A stretch of 64,000 nt of DNA from Salinivirgaceae bacterium. Its GTDB lineage: Bacteria > Bacteroidota > Bacteroidia > Bacteroidales > SZUA-534. Numbering within the stretch: position 1 is the first letter of the stretch; each line of letters begins with the position of its first letter. The stretch lies in NCBI GenBank assembly GCA_017645945.1, contig JAGCNL010000005.1, positions 1 through 64,000 on the forward strand, given 5' to 3'. This document shows, one piece after another, positions 8,487 to 17,800 of the stretch. The position numbers were made by a program, and so were the translations under genes. Below the pieces are notes generated by a model that saw only the letters and a list, made by a program, of their open reading frames with translations, was not told the origin of the DNA and searched no databases.

Positions 8487-8753
8487 TCAGCCGTTTGCGT
8501 TACGTTTTGCCATCACTTTTTTGAGCGCCGTGGCCAGCTGGTCGGGACACGATGTGCTTTTCATTCCGCACGGAATGCCCTCAAGGCGATTGATAACATC
8601 GGCCACAGGCATTCCCTCAACCAGACGGCCAATGCCTTTCAAGTTGCCGTTGCAGCCGCCATAGAACTGTACGTTGCTCAGAATGTTGTTGTCATCAATT
8701 TCAAAATCAATCTGTTGGCTGCAAGTGCCAACTGTCTGGTATCGGTACTTCAT
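8487..8753 (-). CDS. TIGR03905-type TSCPD domain protein
   Basis: An 88-residue protein that consists of one TSCPD domain: FYGGCNGNLKGIGRLVEG and the name-giving TSCPDQLA near the C-terminus, with three conserved Cys residues (in GGCNGN, IPCGMKS and TSCPD). The same domain is found at the C-terminus of vitamin B12-dependent ribonucleotide reductases, but the free-standing form has no established function. The gene precedes the EamA transporter by 11 bp. Confidence 0.88.
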   Translation of the reverse strand: MKYRYQTVGTCSQQIDFEIDDNNILSNVQFYGGCNGNLKGIGRLVEGMPVADVINRLEGIPCGMKSTSCPDQLATALKKVMAKRNANG

Positions 8754-8807
8754 TAATATTCAATTATTTCATTAACAAACAATTCGCTGCAAATGTCAGC
8801 GAAAAAA

Positions 8808-9683
8808 CTAATTCTTCGACTTGCCGGCACCGTTTTTTTTCGGTTTTGGCCGCTTATATTCGATTTTCGGGACATAAATCCACATGTCGTCCTCAAATTT
8901 CATTCCGTCGTACGACATATCAGGGCTGAAAAACATCGGATTGTCAGTGTCCTGGTCGCCAAAGACGCTGAGATGATCCATCACAATCATATCAAGCTGA
9001 CTATCGTACTGAATCATCATTGTGGCACGCTTATTATACTCAAACACAAGGCGTTTGCTTTTCTTTCGTCCCACCTTAACCATCATTTTTCCAAACCGAG
9101 GCTGCCCTTTGTCGGTGAAAATGAGCGGCTCAATCGCCTTTTTGGTTGTATACAATCCGCAACCGTCCCACCCGAGCAGCGTGTAAACCATTCCGTCGCG
9201 GCATTTGACGTCAACAATGCCATAATAAATCATGCCGAACCAATTCTGCGGCGTAAGAGTCAGATTGTCAATATTCTCCATCTTGTCGCTGCAATCGTTC
9301 AGCTCGAAAAGACGCACCTGATGAGCCGACTTGTCGTTGTACTGGATAAAGCCCGAATAGTGATAGTTGCCAGCATCACCAACCGAAAACCATGTGAAAA
9401 TGCGGACACGCTCGTCATTTGACGTCACAATGCTGATATTCGCCTTAAGGCTGTCGAACGGATATTCGAACGATTTTTCCATTTTCAAGGCTGAGCCTAG
9501 CATCGTGCGCAACTTCGCCTCGAGCGAATCCTGGAGAGCATCCTTGTAGCGCGTTGCCGACAACTCCGCAGCCACATCATTCATCTGAGCCTCAAGCCTG
9601 ATAAATGTGCTGTCGCTGACAGCCGACGCATGTGCTGCAATTGCCGACGCAACAAGAAAAACGATAATCCCCAACCGACGCAT
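8808..9683 (-). CDS. Exported hypothetical protein
   Basis: A protein of about 291 residues that I do not recognise. It has a Sec signal peptide (MRRLGIIVFLVASAIAAHA, then ASAVSDST) and a mixed alpha/beta body, with a WFGMIYYGIVDVKCRDGMVYTLLGWDGCG core and a strongly basic C-terminus (KPKKNGAGKSKN). I chose the ATG at 9683 because the signal peptide begins there. An in-frame ATG at 9707 is possible; the longer form from 9734 would start inside the terminator of the upstream regulator gene. It is transcribed in the same direction as the LytTR regulator gene but separated from it by that terminator. Confidence 0.7.
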   Translation of the reverse strand: MRRLGIIVFLVASAIAAHASAVSDSTFIRLEAQMNDVAAELSATRYKDALQDSLEAKLRTMLGSALKMEKSFEYPFDSLKANISIVTSNDERVRIFTWFSVGDAGNYHYSGFIQYNDKSAHQVRLFELNDCSDKMENIDNLTLTPQNWFGMIYYGIVDVKCRDGMVYTLLGWDGCGLYTTKKAIEPLIFTDKGQPRFGKMMVKVGRKKSKRLVFEYNKRATMMIQYDSQLDMIVMDHLSVFGDQDTDNPMFFSPDMSYDGMKFEDDMWIYVPKIEYKRPKPKKNGAGKSKN

Positions 9684-9733
9684 CTTCTGATTTATTTGCA
9701 CAATCATAACGTAAATCACCTGCAAACATTGCA

Positions 9734-9764
9734 CAAAAAAAGCCTACAAAAGCAGGCTTTTTTA
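9734..9764 (-). terminator. Terminator after the LytTR regulator gene
   Basis: AAAAAAGCCT and AGGCTTTTTT flank a short loop and give T runs on both strands. On the minus strand it starts about 13 bases after the regulator stop codon. Confidence 0.85.
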
Positions 9765-9776
9765 AGTTTTGGTGTC

Positions 9777-10487
9777 TTATTTCGATATCATGTTCAAATC
9801 GTCCATGAGCATGTCGCGATACGATTTGCCAATTGGAATCACCTTCGGTCCCGACTCGGTGCGCACCACAACGTTGCCTTCCTCGATATAATCTATCTGA
9901 CTGATATTCACTATATAAGAACGATGCACACGTTTAAACTTCGACATCGACAATTTGTTTTCGATGGTCTTCATGGTGCAGTGGATTGTAAACTTATCGT
10001 TGTAGGTGTTCACTGTCACGTAGTTTTCAAGAGCCTCAACCCAAAGAATATCGTCGTAGCGGATACGGACCAAAGTGGCGTTTTTCTTCTTGATGAAGAT
10101 TTCATCGGGATATTTTGAAACGCTGTCACGCTCCTGATAATGGGCCTGAGCCTTGTTTACAGCTTTGAAGAAACGCTGAAGGGCAACCGGCTTGAGCAGA
10201 TAATCGACAACATCGTACTCATACGATTCGATGGCGTATTTCTCTTGTCCTGAGACAATTATAATCATCGGAGGTTCGTCGAGAGTATTGATGAAATCGA
10301 GGCCGTTCATTTCCGGCATCTCCATATCAAGGAATATCAAATCAATCGGGTCAGGAAGGTCGAAGGCCTTGAATGCCTCAACAGGGCCTTCATACGAGCC
10401 CACAAGGTTCAATGAATCAACCTTTTCAACCAAACCCTCAAGCACTTTGCGGCTCAGTAAATCGTCGTCAATAATTATACAGTTCAT
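9777..10487 (-). CDS. LytTR-family response regulator
   Basis: A 236-residue two-component response regulator. The receiver domain (1-120) has the acidic trio IIIDDD (7-9), the phospho-accepting Asp54 in LIFLDMEMP and the Lys in VVDYLLKP. The C-terminal LytTR DNA-binding domain (about 135-236) shows the typical WVEALENYVTV and FKRVHRSYIVN motifs. No sensor kinase is next to it in this window, so its partner is encoded elsewhere. A well-formed promoter lies at 10514-10542. Its targets are unknown; LytTR regulators usually bind short direct repeats upstream of surface or secretion genes. Confidence 0.93.
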   Translation of the reverse strand: MNCIIIDDDLLSRKVLEGLVEKVDSLNLVGSYEGPVEAFKAFDLPDPIDLIFLDMEMPEMNGLDFINTLDEPPMIIIVSGQEKYAIESYEYDVVDYLLKPVALQRFFKAVNKAQAHYQERDSVSKYPDEIFIKKKNATLVRIRYDDILWVEALENYVTVNTYNDKFTIHCTMKTIENKLSMSKFKRVHRSYIVNISQIDYIEEGNVVVRTESGPKVIPIGKSYRDMLMDDLNMISK

Positions 10488-10513
10488 GTAAATAGTATTT
10501 GTTTTTAGTCACA

Positions 10514-10542
10514 CAAATATATAGCAAATACAATAAAAACAA
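10514..10542 (-). promoter_or_regulatory. Bacteroidetes-type promoter of the LytTR regulator gene
   Basis: On the minus strand TTG (10540-10542), an 18-bp spacer and TATATTTG (10514-10521) match the -33/-7 consensus. The ATG at 10487 follows about 27 bases after the -7 box. Confidence 0.6.
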
Positions 10543-10662
10543 TCATCCAACCAACGAAAATCAACTTTAATCAACAAAAAAGTGCAGTTTGCCCTCTGTC
10601 ATGATTCTTTTGCGATAGTTTTAGTACATTGCAGACCGAAGTAAATTCTGACACAAACAACT

Positions 10663-13326
10663 ATGAAACGACTTGCCGCAATTCTATTCTGTCTGATATT
10701 GCCCGTGGCACAATTATTGGCTCAAAAAGCTCAGTATGTGCCAAATACGGTGATTGTGAAATACAAAAACGAAAAAGCCGCACAAAACCGTGATTCAGAA
10801 TTTGAATATTTATGTAAAGCTCATGTCAGGAGAAACACACGGATGTTCAGCGTGAGAAAAACCGACAGCCCGTCGGCTGAACTGAGCCGGATTTTCCGCA
10901 TTGAATACGAAGGCAATGCCGACCCAGTTGAGATGGCGCGCAAACTGGCGCAAAGCGAAAGCGTTGAATACGCTCAGCCTTACTGGATTCCCGAGCTGCT
11001 TGAAGCCCCGAACGACCCTTCGCTTTCCACACAATATTTAATGGAGCTAACCCATGCCATCGAGGCATACGACATAACCCATGGCGACACGAACATCGTC
11101 ATAGGAATTGTCGACACAGGAGTTGACATCTATCACGCCGACTTGGCCGACAACATTAAAATCAACTATGCCGACCCAATCAACGGCATTGACGACGACA
11201 TGGACGGCTACGTTGACAACTACCGCGGCTGGGATTTAGCCTGCAACGACAACAACCCCGTCAGCTCGGTCATACATCACGGAACAGCCGTGGCTGGAAT
11301 TGCCGCCGCCACAACCAACAACGGCATTGGTATAGCCGGAGTGGGCTACAACACCAAATTCCTGCCCATCAAGGTGGCTGACGACGAGACCGGCGCACTC
11401 ATCGCCTGCTACGAAGGCGTTGTTTATGCCGCCGACCATGGCTGCCAGATAATCAACTGCTCATGGGGAAGCCCTGGCGAGAGTCTACTTTGCAACGATG
11501 TGATTAAATACGCGCAAAGCCGTGGCTGTCTGATTATCAGCGCTGCAGGAAACTCCGGAATCAACGAGCGCTACTACCCAGCCTCAGTCGATGGCGTGAT
11601 AAGCGTTGCGGCAACCAACGACAGCGATGTGAAATGGAGCAACTCAACCTACAACAGCCGCGTCGACATGTCGGCACCCGGGCAAAGGCTCAACACAACC
11701 TGGTACGGCGACAGATACCAATGGGCCAACGGCACCTCGTTTGCCGCTCCGGTGGTGGCTGGCGCCGCCGCCCTTGTGTGGGCTGTACGCAAAGATTTGA
11801 CCGCCACTCAAATTGGTGAATTACTGCGCGTTACCGCCGATAACATCGACACCATTTCCGAAAACATTCCTTACGCAGGTATGTTAGGCTCGGGCCGCAT
11901 AAACATTCTTAAAGCGTTGACTGACAATACATCGCCTTCGCTGCGGATAACCAACAGCAAATTCACGGCCGAGGGCGGAGAATTTCTCACCGGAGCAAAT
12001 TTCACAGTCGGCATAGACGTGCGCAACTATCTGCAACCAGCCCACAATGTCACCATCAGGCTTGAATCGCCCGACGGTAGCGCAACCATAGGCAACGGTG
12101 TCTGGCAAACCGACTCCATCGGCTCGATGTGCGACATCAGCAACATACAATTCACTGCCACTTTGTCCGACACCATTTCGGAGAACCGCGACCTTGTTCT
12201 AAGAATACGATTCGAGGCCGACGGCTATTCAGCATCACAGGAAGTTGAAGTTGCTGTCAATCCAACATATAAAGACATTGAATGGGGCGAAATGCAAACC
12301 ACCATTGCCGACAACGGAAAAATCGGAATCTACGACTATCAAAAGGGAAAAGGACTTATCTATCAGAACTGCTATAATTTAGTCAGCGACGGCGCACTGA
12401 TTCTGGCTTTGGACAAATCGAAAATCATAAGCTCATACCAAACCGACAACGAATTTAAGCCCGTCAACAAACCAGAGATAACTACCGAGGGCAGCGTCAG
12501 CCACATTCGCTCATCAATCCAACCACAGGAGCTCAGAGGGATAACCGTGGAGCAAGACTTCATCTTCGACGAACACAACCTGCCGACAGGCTTTATCTGC
12601 GACTACAAAATCATCAATACACGAAAAGAGGAGTTCGACCAGGCCTGCGCCGGACTTTATATGGACTGGGACATTGTGTACAGCCTGACAAACTGCGCCG
12701 ACTATGACCCGGAGCACAAAATGGTTTATATTTTCAACACCGGCGACATCGGACTATATGGCGGTATCTGTCTGTTAGACAGCAGGAACGCCGTACCATA
12801 CGTATTTGAAGCGGGCAATCAGTACAGCAACAGCATCAATCTGGAAGACGGCTTCAACAACGAGCAGAAATGGGAGGCCATGAACCACGCCCGCACCTCC
12901 TCCACCGGCTCCGGCTACGACCTGGCGCTAATGCTCTCATGCAACAATCTGAAAATTAAATCGAACGACACCGTCTGCCTGAAATTTGCCGTTTTGGCCG
13001 GCGAAAACTTGTACGAACTTAAGAAGACCGCCGACAAAGCCATTGAATTGTATAGAACTGACAAACAAAATGTTTCCATTGACGACGCAGCCGCCTCATG
13101 GCTCAATGTTTATCCAACAGTTGTTGAGTCGGCACTATACGTTGAGAGTGCAAGCGGCATTGCCAGCATCAGCATCTACAGCACCTCGGGCACACTCGAA
13201 AAGCAAACCGCATGCTCGGGCAACTCCGCAACCATCGACGCCGGCAAGTTAAAAAGCGGCGTTCACATTGTGAGTGTCACTGACTGCAACGGACGGAGAC
13301 TGCACAGGATGGTGGTTAAAAGGTGA
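10663..13326 (+). CDS. Secreted S8 (subtilisin-like) protease with T9SS sorting domain
   Basis: An 887-residue secreted serine protease. It has a signal peptide (cut near LLA|QK), a propeptide-like region to about residue 115, and an S8 catalytic domain with Asp151 (GIVDTG), His206 (HHGTAVAG) and Ser359 (GTSFAAP). Several hundred residues of beta-rich, unassigned sequence follow. The last 75 residues (WLNVYPTVVES..., IYSTSG, LKSGVHIVSV, ending MVVKR) have the pattern of the type A type IX secretion C-terminal domain, which is cleaved or used to anchor cargo at the outer membrane. This implies the organism has a PorV/SprA-type system. The gene stands alone; a degenerate octamer repeat begins right at its stop codon. 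Confidence 0.9.
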   Translation: MKRLAAILFCLILPVAQLLAQKAQYVPNTVIVKYKNEKAAQNRDSEFEYLCKAHVRRNTRMFSVRKTDSPSAELSRIFRIEYEGNADPVEMARKLAQSESVEYAQPYWIPELLEAPNDPSLSTQYLMELTHAIEAYDITHGDTNIVIGIVDTGVDIYHADLADNIKINYADPINGIDDDMDGYVDNYRGWDLACNDNNPVSSVIHHGTAVAGIAAATTNNGIGIAGVGYNTKFLPIKVADDETGALIACYEGVVYAADHGCQIINCSWGSPGESLLCNDVIKYAQSRGCLIISAAGNSGINERYYPASVDGVISVAATNDSDVKWSNSTYNSRVDMSAPGQRLNTTWYGDRYQWANGTSFAAPVVAGAAALVWAVRKDLTATQIGELLRVTADNIDTISENIPYAGMLGSGRINILKALTDNTSPSLRITNSKFTAEGGEFLTGANFTVGIDVRNYLQPAHNVTIRLESPDGSATIGNGVWQTDSIGSMCDISNIQFTATLSDTISENRDLVLRIRFEADGYSASQEVEVAVNPTYKDIEWGEMQTTIADNGKIGIYDYQKGKGLIYQNCYNLVSDGALILALDKSKIISSYQTDNEFKPVNKPEITTEGSVSHIRSSIQPQELRGITVEQDFIFDEHNLPTGFICDYKIINTRKEEFDQACAGLYMDWDIVYSLTNCADYDPEHKMVYIFNTGDIGLYGGICLLDSRNAVPYVFEAGNQYSNSINLEDGFNNEQKWEAMNHARTSSTGSGYDLALMLSCNNLKIKSNDTVCLKFAVLAGENLYELKKTADKAIELYRTDKQNVSIDDAAASWLNVYPTVVESALYVESASGIASISIYSTSGTLEKQTACSGNSATIDAGKLKSGVHIVSVTDCNGRRLHRMVVKR

Positions 13327-13457
13327 TAAGTTCTTAAGTTATAAGGTTAGAGAGTTAGAGGGTTAGAGAGTTAGAGAGTTAGAGAGTTAGAGGGTTAGAG
13401 AGATAGAGGGTTAGAGGGTTGAGAAGTTTAGAGGTTAAGAAGTTAAGAGGTTGAGGG
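13322..13457 (+). repeat. Degenerate octamer tandem repeat (GTTAGAGR)
   Basis: About 17 units of 8 bp follow one another in phase, best in 13346-13417 (nine copies of GTTAGAGA, GTTAGAGG or a one-base variant) and decaying to GTTAAGAA and GTTGAGGG downstream. The array starts within the stop codon region of the protease gene and ends before the DUF2795 terminator. Confidence 0.85.
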
Positions 13458-13470
13458 GGCGTGGAAAAAC

Positions 13471-13512
13471 AAAAAAGCAACACGGGAATCGGTTTGATTC
13501 GCCATGTTGCTT
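13471..13512 (-). terminator. Terminator of the DUF2795 gene
   Basis: On the minus strand AAGCAACA plus an inner GAATC stem pairs with GATTC and TGTTGCTT, followed by TTTTT. It is about 40 bases beyond the stop codon. Confidence 0.75.
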
Positions 13513-13551
13513 ATCTTTTACAAGTTTGTTATGCTTGTAACAAACTGATAA

Positions 13552-13773
13552 TCAATATTCGTCTTCGTTAAAGAAGAAGTCCTCCTTGCTTGGATAGTCT
13601 GGCCAGATATCCTCGATGCTGTCATAAACATCACCGTCGTCTTCCATCTCCTGCAAGTTCTCAACAACCTCCATTGGAGCACCAGAACGGATTGCGTAAT
13701 CAATCAATTCTTCCTTTGTTGCCGGCCATGGAGCATCCTCCAATTTCGAAGCCAATTCAAGTGTCCAGTACAT
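13552..13773 (-). CDS. DUF2795 domain protein
   Basis: A 73-residue acidic protein (MYWTLELASKLEDAPWPATK..., DIWPDYPSKEDFFFNEDEY) that I recognise as a strongly conserved Bacteroidetes member of DUF2795. The PWPATKEELIDYAIRSGAP stretch is the domain core, and the C-terminus is rich in Asp, Glu and Phe. No enzymatic motif is seen. The function is unknown; its small size and near-invariance in the phylum suggest a housekeeping role. The gene is monocistronic with its own terminator. Confidence 0.85.
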   Translation of the reverse strand: MYWTLELASKLEDAPWPATKEELIDYAIRSGAPMEVVENLQEMEDDGDVYDSIEDIWPDYPSKEDFFFNEDEY

Positions 13774-13913
13774 AATTATAGGTTTTTAAAAATTTCGCGC
13801 AAATATGAAAAAAAAATCCATTATGTAACTATATGCACAAAAAAAATGTATTCACCACACAAGCAAATGATTACCAATATTTTAACACTACTAAAACAGC
13901 TAACAACCGTGTC

Positions 13914-14702
13914 TTAATAGCGCAGAGAGATGGTTTGTTTCGACAATTGGCGGCGGAAAAATACGACTCCCATTGTATAAAAATCGAGCGAAAGCGTTAC
14001 CTGCTCATTTTCAACAATTTTGCCCCACGCAAACTCCATATCAGCATTTTTATGGATGTCGTCGATTACGATAACGGTGTCGTTTGAAACAAACGGCAGA
14101 CACTGGCTGAAATAGCTTAGTGTCGGCTCGCCGCGGTGGTTGCCGTCGATGAAAACGAAATCGAGCTTGCGCAGACTCTCCAGCGCTTGGGGCAAAGCTT
14201 CAGAAAACTCTGCGTTTATGAGCGTTATGTTATTGGTTCCAAGCTGTTTAAATCCTTCAGCAGCTATTTTCGACAGATTTGGGCAGCCCTCGATGGTCAC
14301 AAGCCGGCTACAATTGGCTGAATGTGCCAGATAGAGCGAGCCGATGCCCAAATTGGTGCCCAGCTCAAGAATATTGGCGCTTTGCATGGCTGTGGCAAGA
14401 TTGTAGAGCAGACGCCCGTCGCGGGGCGATGTTGAGCTGTGGCGGACAATGTCGCACACTCGGCGGCAGCCATTGCCGAAACTGCTGCCCGAACCATAAT
14501 CGGTGACAGCCACCTCGCTCCTATCGGCCAACAACTGACGGCGGCGGCGCTCAACCTCATGAACCAACTCCGCCTCCAACGGATTATGCAATCCGCTGGT
14601 TATGAGCGAAAAGAGAAACGGTGAATGCACCCTGTGCCCCTGACGGTCACGCGCCCGCAACTGCCAGCGCAGATAACTCTTTATGTTGTGCCATGTAATC
14701 AT
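13914..14702 (-). CDS. Class I SAM-dependent methyltransferase (O-methyltransferase-like)
   Basis: A 262-residue cytosolic enzyme with a Rossmann-type SAM-binding core: ILELGTNLGIGSLYLA (motif I), LVTIEGCPN (motif II acidic residue), ITLINAEF, LDFVFIDGNH (motif IV) and DTVIVIDDIH. The layout is close to family 3 O-methyltransferases such as catechol or caffeoyl-CoA methyltransferases. The N-terminal HRVHSPFLFSLI stretch is a conserved lead-in of Bacteroidetes members. The acceptor is unknown. I start at ATG 14702 because that is where this lead-in begins; the upstream extension is not conserved in character. Confidence 0.85.
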   Translation of the reverse strand: MITWHNIKSYLRWQLRARDRQGHRVHSPFLFSLITSGLHNPLEAELVHEVERRRRQLLADRSEVAVTDYGSGSSFGNGCRRVCDIVRHSSTSPRDGRLLYNLATAMQSANILELGTNLGIGSLYLAHSANCSRLVTIEGCPNLSKIAAEGFKQLGTNNITLINAEFSEALPQALESLRKLDFVFIDGNHRGEPTLSYFSQCLPFVSNDTVIVIDDIHKNADMEFAWGKIVENEQVTLSLDFYTMGVVFFRRQLSKQTISLRY

Positions 14703-14782
14703 TTGGGTGCAAAGAAAATGGTTTTGGCGGTGCAAGACGATTTTGTTTGATTTTTTTGTTGAATGGATTTGCAATCGCATAG

Positions 14783-14823
14783 AAAAAACTCCCCGCCAGG
14801 GTGCTTTTGCCTAACGGGGAGTT
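14783..14823 (-). terminator. Terminator of the mosaic surface protein gene
   Basis: On the minus strand AACTCCCCG pairs with CGGGGAGTT and is followed by TTTTT. It starts about 26 bases after the stop codon at 14849. Confidence 0.85.
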
Positions 14824-14848
14824 CTCTTTCTATTATATGTTATACAAA

Positions 14849-17800
14849 TCAATCACCTGAGCAAATCCATGTTGCTTTCACTATCGGACTATCACTGCTA
14901 AACGTACCAATCAACGATGCTTTTTGCGACTCGGTTCCCGCGAAATAAACGGTGGTTAAGTTGTTGCAACCATAAAACGCGCCTTCATCGAATGTAGTAT
15001 AACTTGCTGACTTCAAGGTTATTGTTTTAAGCTGTCCACAACAATAGAAAGCTTCGTCATTTATTTTGGTCACCGAGGCGGGTATTTCAATTGATTCCAT
15101 ATCACAACTCGTAAATGTACCCGACTGTATTTCGGTTACTCCGTTCGGAATATTAATTGTCGCAATATGGTCATAAGCAAACGCATCTCTGCCTATTGAA
15201 GTAACACTGGCTGGCAATGCAACAGTGGTGAAATCATCGTTCTGACAAGCGTTAAATGCACCATCACCAATCGTTTGCAGACTTGTTGAAGCCGACATAT
15301 CAATGCCTGATATTTGTGAACAATCAAAAGCGTAGTCACATATCTCGGTAACTGTTGACGGAACTACATAATTAACCTGCGATTTCTTTGCATAGTACAA
15401 AACCAATTTAGTGCCATCCATCGAGAACAATGTGTTGTTCTCGGTTTTATACGCTACATTACCCGCATCAACCGTAACCGATTGAAGATTCTCACAACCA
15501 TAAATCGCTGATGGATCAATTGTTGTAACCGATGCCGGGATGTTAATACTTTCAAGGTTGCTACACAAATAGAACGTAGAGCCAGAAATTTCGGTAATAG
15601 TATTGGGAAATGTAACCGTGGTTAAAGTTTTATGCTCACTGAACAAATTACTTTTAATCGAAGTTACAGTGTAATCTTCTTCACCTATTGTGATAATTCC
15701 AGGAACTGTAACATCGCGGTCAGAACCATAGTACGGTCCAATCTCCACTGTTTTAGTTGTCTCGTTGGTTACTGTGTAATCAAATTTCTTCAAGCTTGTT
15801 TGTCCATATAAAACCGTAGCATGACTCCATTGGGAATTCCAACCTTCAGGCTTCCCCGAGGCCTCGCAGAACACATACTTACTACTTCCAAACGCATTGT
15901 TACCTATTGTTTCCACATTGGCTGGTATAAACACCGACCTAAGTCCTTTGCAATAATAAAATGCTTCATTGCCGATGGATGTCAAAGTGCTGGGGAAAGA
16001 GACTGATGTCAGACAACGACAACCGTAGAACGCATAATCGTTAATTTGCGTTACACCTTCTGGTATTTCCAAATCGGCTGTCTCCGAATCGCCAAAATAT
16101 AATGCGGTTATTTTGCCAGATGCTCCGTTTCGGCAGGGGTTGGAATCTCCATTGCCAAATTGTATTCCGCACCATTGCGCCTCACTTCCTTCATAATGCA
16201 CCGTGTTTAAACTATAGCAATATTTAAAAACATTTGCGGCGATACTTGTCACTGATGAAGGGATAGTTATTGATTTGATACCAGAATTGCTGCTAAATGT
16301 GTTTGAGCCAATAACTGTAACAGGTTTACCATTCACGGTTGCAGGAATTACAACATCGTTGCTGCTGCCTGTGTAATTTGTTATGGTTACTGACGTTCCG
16401 CCTTCCTCAAACTCGAATGGCACACTTGTCCTCACTTTTCCATCATCATCAATGTAATAATCGGCATCGTCCAAATCAAAATAGTCTTTTATTTGGGCGA
16501 TATTCATGCCTTGGGTGAAATCGTTTGAAACAATCTCAAGCACCTTCTGCCCAACCAAATCAGCCCAATTGGCTTTAATGGTGGTTTGGTAGGGATCGCC
16601 ACTCTCGTACGTGAGCACGCTATCAATGTATATTATGCTGGTCTGCACATAGTTAGGCTTGGCATCACGGCGCATGGTGAATGTGCCGCCATCATTAATG
16701 ACAACAAATGTTTCGTTTACATCATCGCCATCACTGTCATAGCCTGTCACTTCGCCGCCATGCATTACAACCGCACCTGCCGAAGTGATGCTGCCCGCTT
16801 GTGAGCCAGGGAGCATTGTAACACTCGAATTGGCGGGAACAGTTTCAATTTGCTGCTCAACAATTGCGTTTTGGCCCAAAGTGATAGGAATGTTATCAGA
16901 CTCATAATCGAACCAAATCGAATAGACTTTTATATTTTCGAAATTTGTCGGTACATAAGTCACAAGACCGCCTCCACAATTCACGTAATCGGTGGTGTTT
17001 CCGGTATTGCCTCTGACGGTTATCGACTGTATTTCCTTCTGACTATCGTGCAGAGAGACGTTTTCACCGTCATAATAATCACCCATAACAACAAAAGTGT
17101 AATCCTGCTGCAGATCGGTAATCTTTTGACTTGTACCGTAGAAAGATTTTGTCGCCTTGCCAGGAGTATGTCCATCATTGTTATCATTGCCGTTTTCCGG
17201 GTCGATATAGAAGGTTTGCGGGTCATATTCAAACAAGTAGCCGTTCTCATCAATAATCCAATTGATTGTCTTGCCACCGCTAATTACTTGCGGAGTTACG
17301 GCAAATCTGTCGTAGTAGTCACCAACATTTTCGCCATTAAGCACCAGCACATCATCATCATATTCATTCGGAGTGATGGTTGCCACAGTGCCGGAGCCTG
17401 CTAATTCGCCATTGAGAGTGATATGAGAGCCGTTCAAATAAATTTCGTTGTTTGATGCAACAACTGCGCTGCCACTCATTGAGAAAGTGGCATCAGAAGA
17501 AACATATACACCTTTGCCCTGGACCACAGCATTGTTGCCTGTGATTGTGCCGCCTTCCATTTTAAACTTGCCTTCATAACCAACAAACACACCGCCACCA
17601 CTGTAGGTATCTGTTGCTTTATTTTCGCTGATTTGGGCATCGTTTTTCATTATGAATTGCGCACTGTTGCCTTTCACGCAAACTCCACTGCCGTAGCCCC
17701 CAGATTCGTTATTTTTGATTGAGCCGCCGTTCATTTCAAATGTTACGCTTGATTGAAATTCTTCATCAACACTAAGATACAAAAGTACCCCCGCACCGCT

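Noticed and set aside
10609..10632. Promoter for the S8 protease gene (TTTG and TACATTGC)
   Set aside because: The spacing is about 12 bp and the -7 box has mismatches, so it does not meet the consensus.
13322..13457. CRISPR array
   Set aside because: The unit is 8 bp without spacers and there are no cas genes in the window. It is a simple tandem repeat.
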